The notes under the pieces: model-generated
The model's database searches: none
What the model was told of the DNA's origin: nothing
What the model saw: the letters and a program-made list of their open reading frames with translations, nothing else
NCBI GenBank assembly: GCA_016763715.1
Contig: JAESTG010000267.1
Coordinates: 1 to 6,102 of the forward strand
Origin: Flavobacteriaceae bacterium
GTDB taxonomy: Bacteria; Bacteroidota; Bacteroidia; Flavobacteriales; Flavobacteriaceae
Direction of reading: 5' to 3'
DNA length: 6,102 nucleotides
Position numbers and translations under genes: made by a program
Part shown: in pieces, positions 5,309 through 6,102 of the stretch
Layout of the letters: the number at the start of each line of letters is the position of its first letter
Numbering within the stretch: the first letter of the stretch is position 1

Positions 5309-5737
5309 TTAGTCTAAAGATTCAATATGCGTTAAAGAAACGCCTGCTTTTTCTAAAAATTTCACGCCTGAATCATCTTTATAGGCATTGTGAAACACCA
5401 AACGGGAAATCCCAGCCTGATGTATCAATTTACTACATTGCTTGCAAGGTGACATTGTAATGTAAAGTGTGGCACCAACACAAGATTGTGTAGAAGAAGC
5501 CACTTTTAAAATAGCATTGGCTTCTGCATGAAGCACGTACCATTTGGTATATCCTTCATCATCTTCACAAATATTCTCAAAGCCTGTTGGGGTTCCATTA
5601 TACCCATCACTAATGATCATTTTATCCTTTACAATAAGAGCACCCACCTGTCGACGATCGCAATAGGATAGTTTGCTCCATTCCATTGCCATTCGTAAGT
5701 AAGCTACATCGTATTTTAATTGTTTGTTGCTCGTCAT
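5309..5737 (-). CDS. comEB: dCMP deaminase (deoxycytidylate deaminase)
   Basis: This enzyme deaminates dCMP to dUMP, the substrate of thymidylate synthase, in the cytoplasm. At 142 residues it is of usual bacterial length. The zinc site is complete: His70 and the proton-shuttling Glu72 in HAEANAI, and Cys98 and Cys101 in MSPCKQC. The N-terminal half carries the family's RRQVGALIVKD and DGYNGTPTGFEN, the latter part of the substrate-binding loop. Enzymes of this type are commonly switched on by dCTP and off by dTTP; whether that holds here cannot be read from the sequence. The symbol comEB follows the B. subtilis homologue and implies no competence role. The gene heads a two-gene unit with the S41 peptidase and is separated from the HupE-type gene by 112 bases containing a terminator-like hairpin. 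The start at 5737 gives the usual short N-terminus. Confidence 0.95.
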   Translation of the reverse strand: MTSNKQLKYDVAYLRMAMEWSKLSYCDRRQVGALIVKDKMIISDGYNGTPTGFENICEDDEGYTKWYVLHAEANAILKVASSTQSCVGATLYITMSPCKQCSKLIHQAGISRLVFHNAYKDDSGVKFLEKAGVSLTHIESLD

Positions 5738-5781
5738 ATAATGTAATATGTAGCGAATTTAAAGGTAAGTTACAGCCTAGC
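5738..5781 (-). promoter_or_regulatory. Probable promoter region of the dCMP deaminase-peptidase unit (no clear match)
   Basis: The hairpin at 5782-5835 should stop upstream transcription, so a promoter is expected here. The best -7 candidate is TACCTTTA (5767-5760), which lacks the final G. The nearest upstream TTG is only 13 bp away, shorter than normal. Treat this as a location, not an identified promoter. Confidence 0.25.
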
Positions 5782-5835
5782 AAAAAATGTGGGTGTTAAA
5801 TGTTTCTGAAATATTTTCAGTTTTACAACACTCCC
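5782..5835 (-). terminator. Long imperfect hairpin with T-run after the HupE-type gene
   Basis: On the minus strand CCC-AACA-TTT (5791-5800) pairs with its complements at 5822-5835, interrupted by two 2-base bulges on one side. Inside it a perfect stem, CTGAAA/TTTCAG (5806-5820), forms with a three-base loop. Six T residues follow (5787-5782). It starts 15 bases after the HupE-type stop codon. The bulges make it less certain than the terminator at 1342-1377. Confidence 0.55.
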
Positions 5836-5849
5836 AAGCGTTATTAAAC

Positions 5850-6102
5850 TCAAAAAGGCCAATTTTCTATAAGCATTGGTAGCGTCATCCCCAAAACTAA
5901 AGACGAAACGACCAATATCCAATCCCGCTGATTAATCCGCCAAAAAAAGCGTAGACTATAGCCCACAAAAAGTATCATAAAAACAATGACTACTCGTGCT
6001 AGTTCAATGCCCAAGGCAAATTCTACCAATGGCCATAATTCTTGTTCATCATTTATCTGATTGTAATATCGGGCAAAACCAAAACCATGAATTAGACCAA
6101 AA
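5850..6102 (-). CDS. HupE/UreJ-type membrane protein, C-terminal 83 residues only
   Basis: The gene enters from the right edge, so its N-terminus is missing. The visible part begins FGLIHGFGFARYY, the histidine-containing motif of HupE/UreJ-type membrane proteins. It continues with EFALGIELARVVIVFMI, matching the family's LG-x-E-L segment. Two hydrophobic segments follow, at about 29-50 and 61-78 of the fragment, and it ends MLIENWPF before TGA. HupE and UreJ are associated with nickel uptake for hydrogenase and urease. Many Bacteroidota members occur with neither enzyme nearby, and nothing here indicates a metal enzyme, so the substrate is unknown. The downstream hairpin suggests transcription ends before the deaminase gene. 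This fragment has no start codon in the window and was recovered by reading the edge frame. Confidence 0.85.
   Translation of the reverse strand, partial: FGLIHGFGFARYYNQINDEQELWPLVEFALGIELARVVIVFMILFVGYSLRFFWRINQRDWILVVSSLVLGMTLPMLIENWPF

Noticed and set aside
5236..5460. Plus-strand frame of 74 codons across the deaminase-peptidase junction
   Set aside because: It overlaps two strong minus-strand genes and has no recognisable domain.
5850..6102. Evidence of a hydrogenase or urease cluster
   Set aside because: Only the C-terminus of a HupE/UreJ-type protein is present and no hydrogenase or urease gene is in the window.

Overview
The window looks like a piece of a chromosome from a marine-type member of Flavobacteriia (phylum Bacteroidota). 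The evidence is AT-rich DNA, start codons without Shine-Dalgarno sites, two exact matches to the Bacteroidota -7 promoter element TAnnTTTG, and proteins typical of that group. These include a eukaryotic-like ribonucleotide reductase R2, a DUF3109 protein, an S41 peptidase next to a dCMP deaminase, and the C-terminus of a HupE/UreJ-type membrane protein. No phage, transposon, CRISPR, rRNA or tRNA signal was seen.

Layout, left to right. (1) 1-934, minus strand: nrdB, the radical-bearing R2 subunit of class I ribonucleotide reductase, with its C-terminus cut by the window edge. (2) 935-1341: a long gene-free control region packed with repeats. It holds three exact TTTTCAACA 9-mers plus related copies, a tandem 11-bp repeat and two palindromes. 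(3) 1401-2003, minus: an unrecognised predicted lipoprotein, closed by a clear intrinsic terminator at 1342-1377. (4) 2004-2212: gene-free, with a nested palindrome. (5) 2213-2779, minus: a nine-cysteine DUF3109 protein. (6) 2780-2888: a divergent promoter region. (7) 2889-3470, plus: a MarC-family membrane protein, followed by 3500-3703, plus: a 67-residue two-helix membrane protein, with a GC-rich hairpin between them. (8) 3710-5308, minus: an S41 C-terminal-processing peptidase, immediately preceded by 5309-5737, minus: dCMP deaminase. The two form a tight operon that meets the 67-residue gene tail to tail. (9) 5850-6102, minus: the C-terminal part of a HupE/UreJ-type protein, separated from the deaminase by a hairpin followed by a T-run.

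How the genes relate. Ribonucleotide reductase makes deoxynucleotides and dCMP deaminase feeds dUMP to thymidylate synthesis, so two genes serve DNA precursor supply, although they lie in separate transcription units. The peptidase, lipoprotein and membrane proteins are envelope functions with no evident pathway link to them. The genes themselves are ordinary housekeeping or lineage-typical genes, and I do not see a new multi-gene system. The parts most worth a second look are non-coding: the repeat array upstream of nrdB, the nested palindrome upstream of the lipoprotein gene, and an apparently leaderless promoter at the DUF3109 gene.
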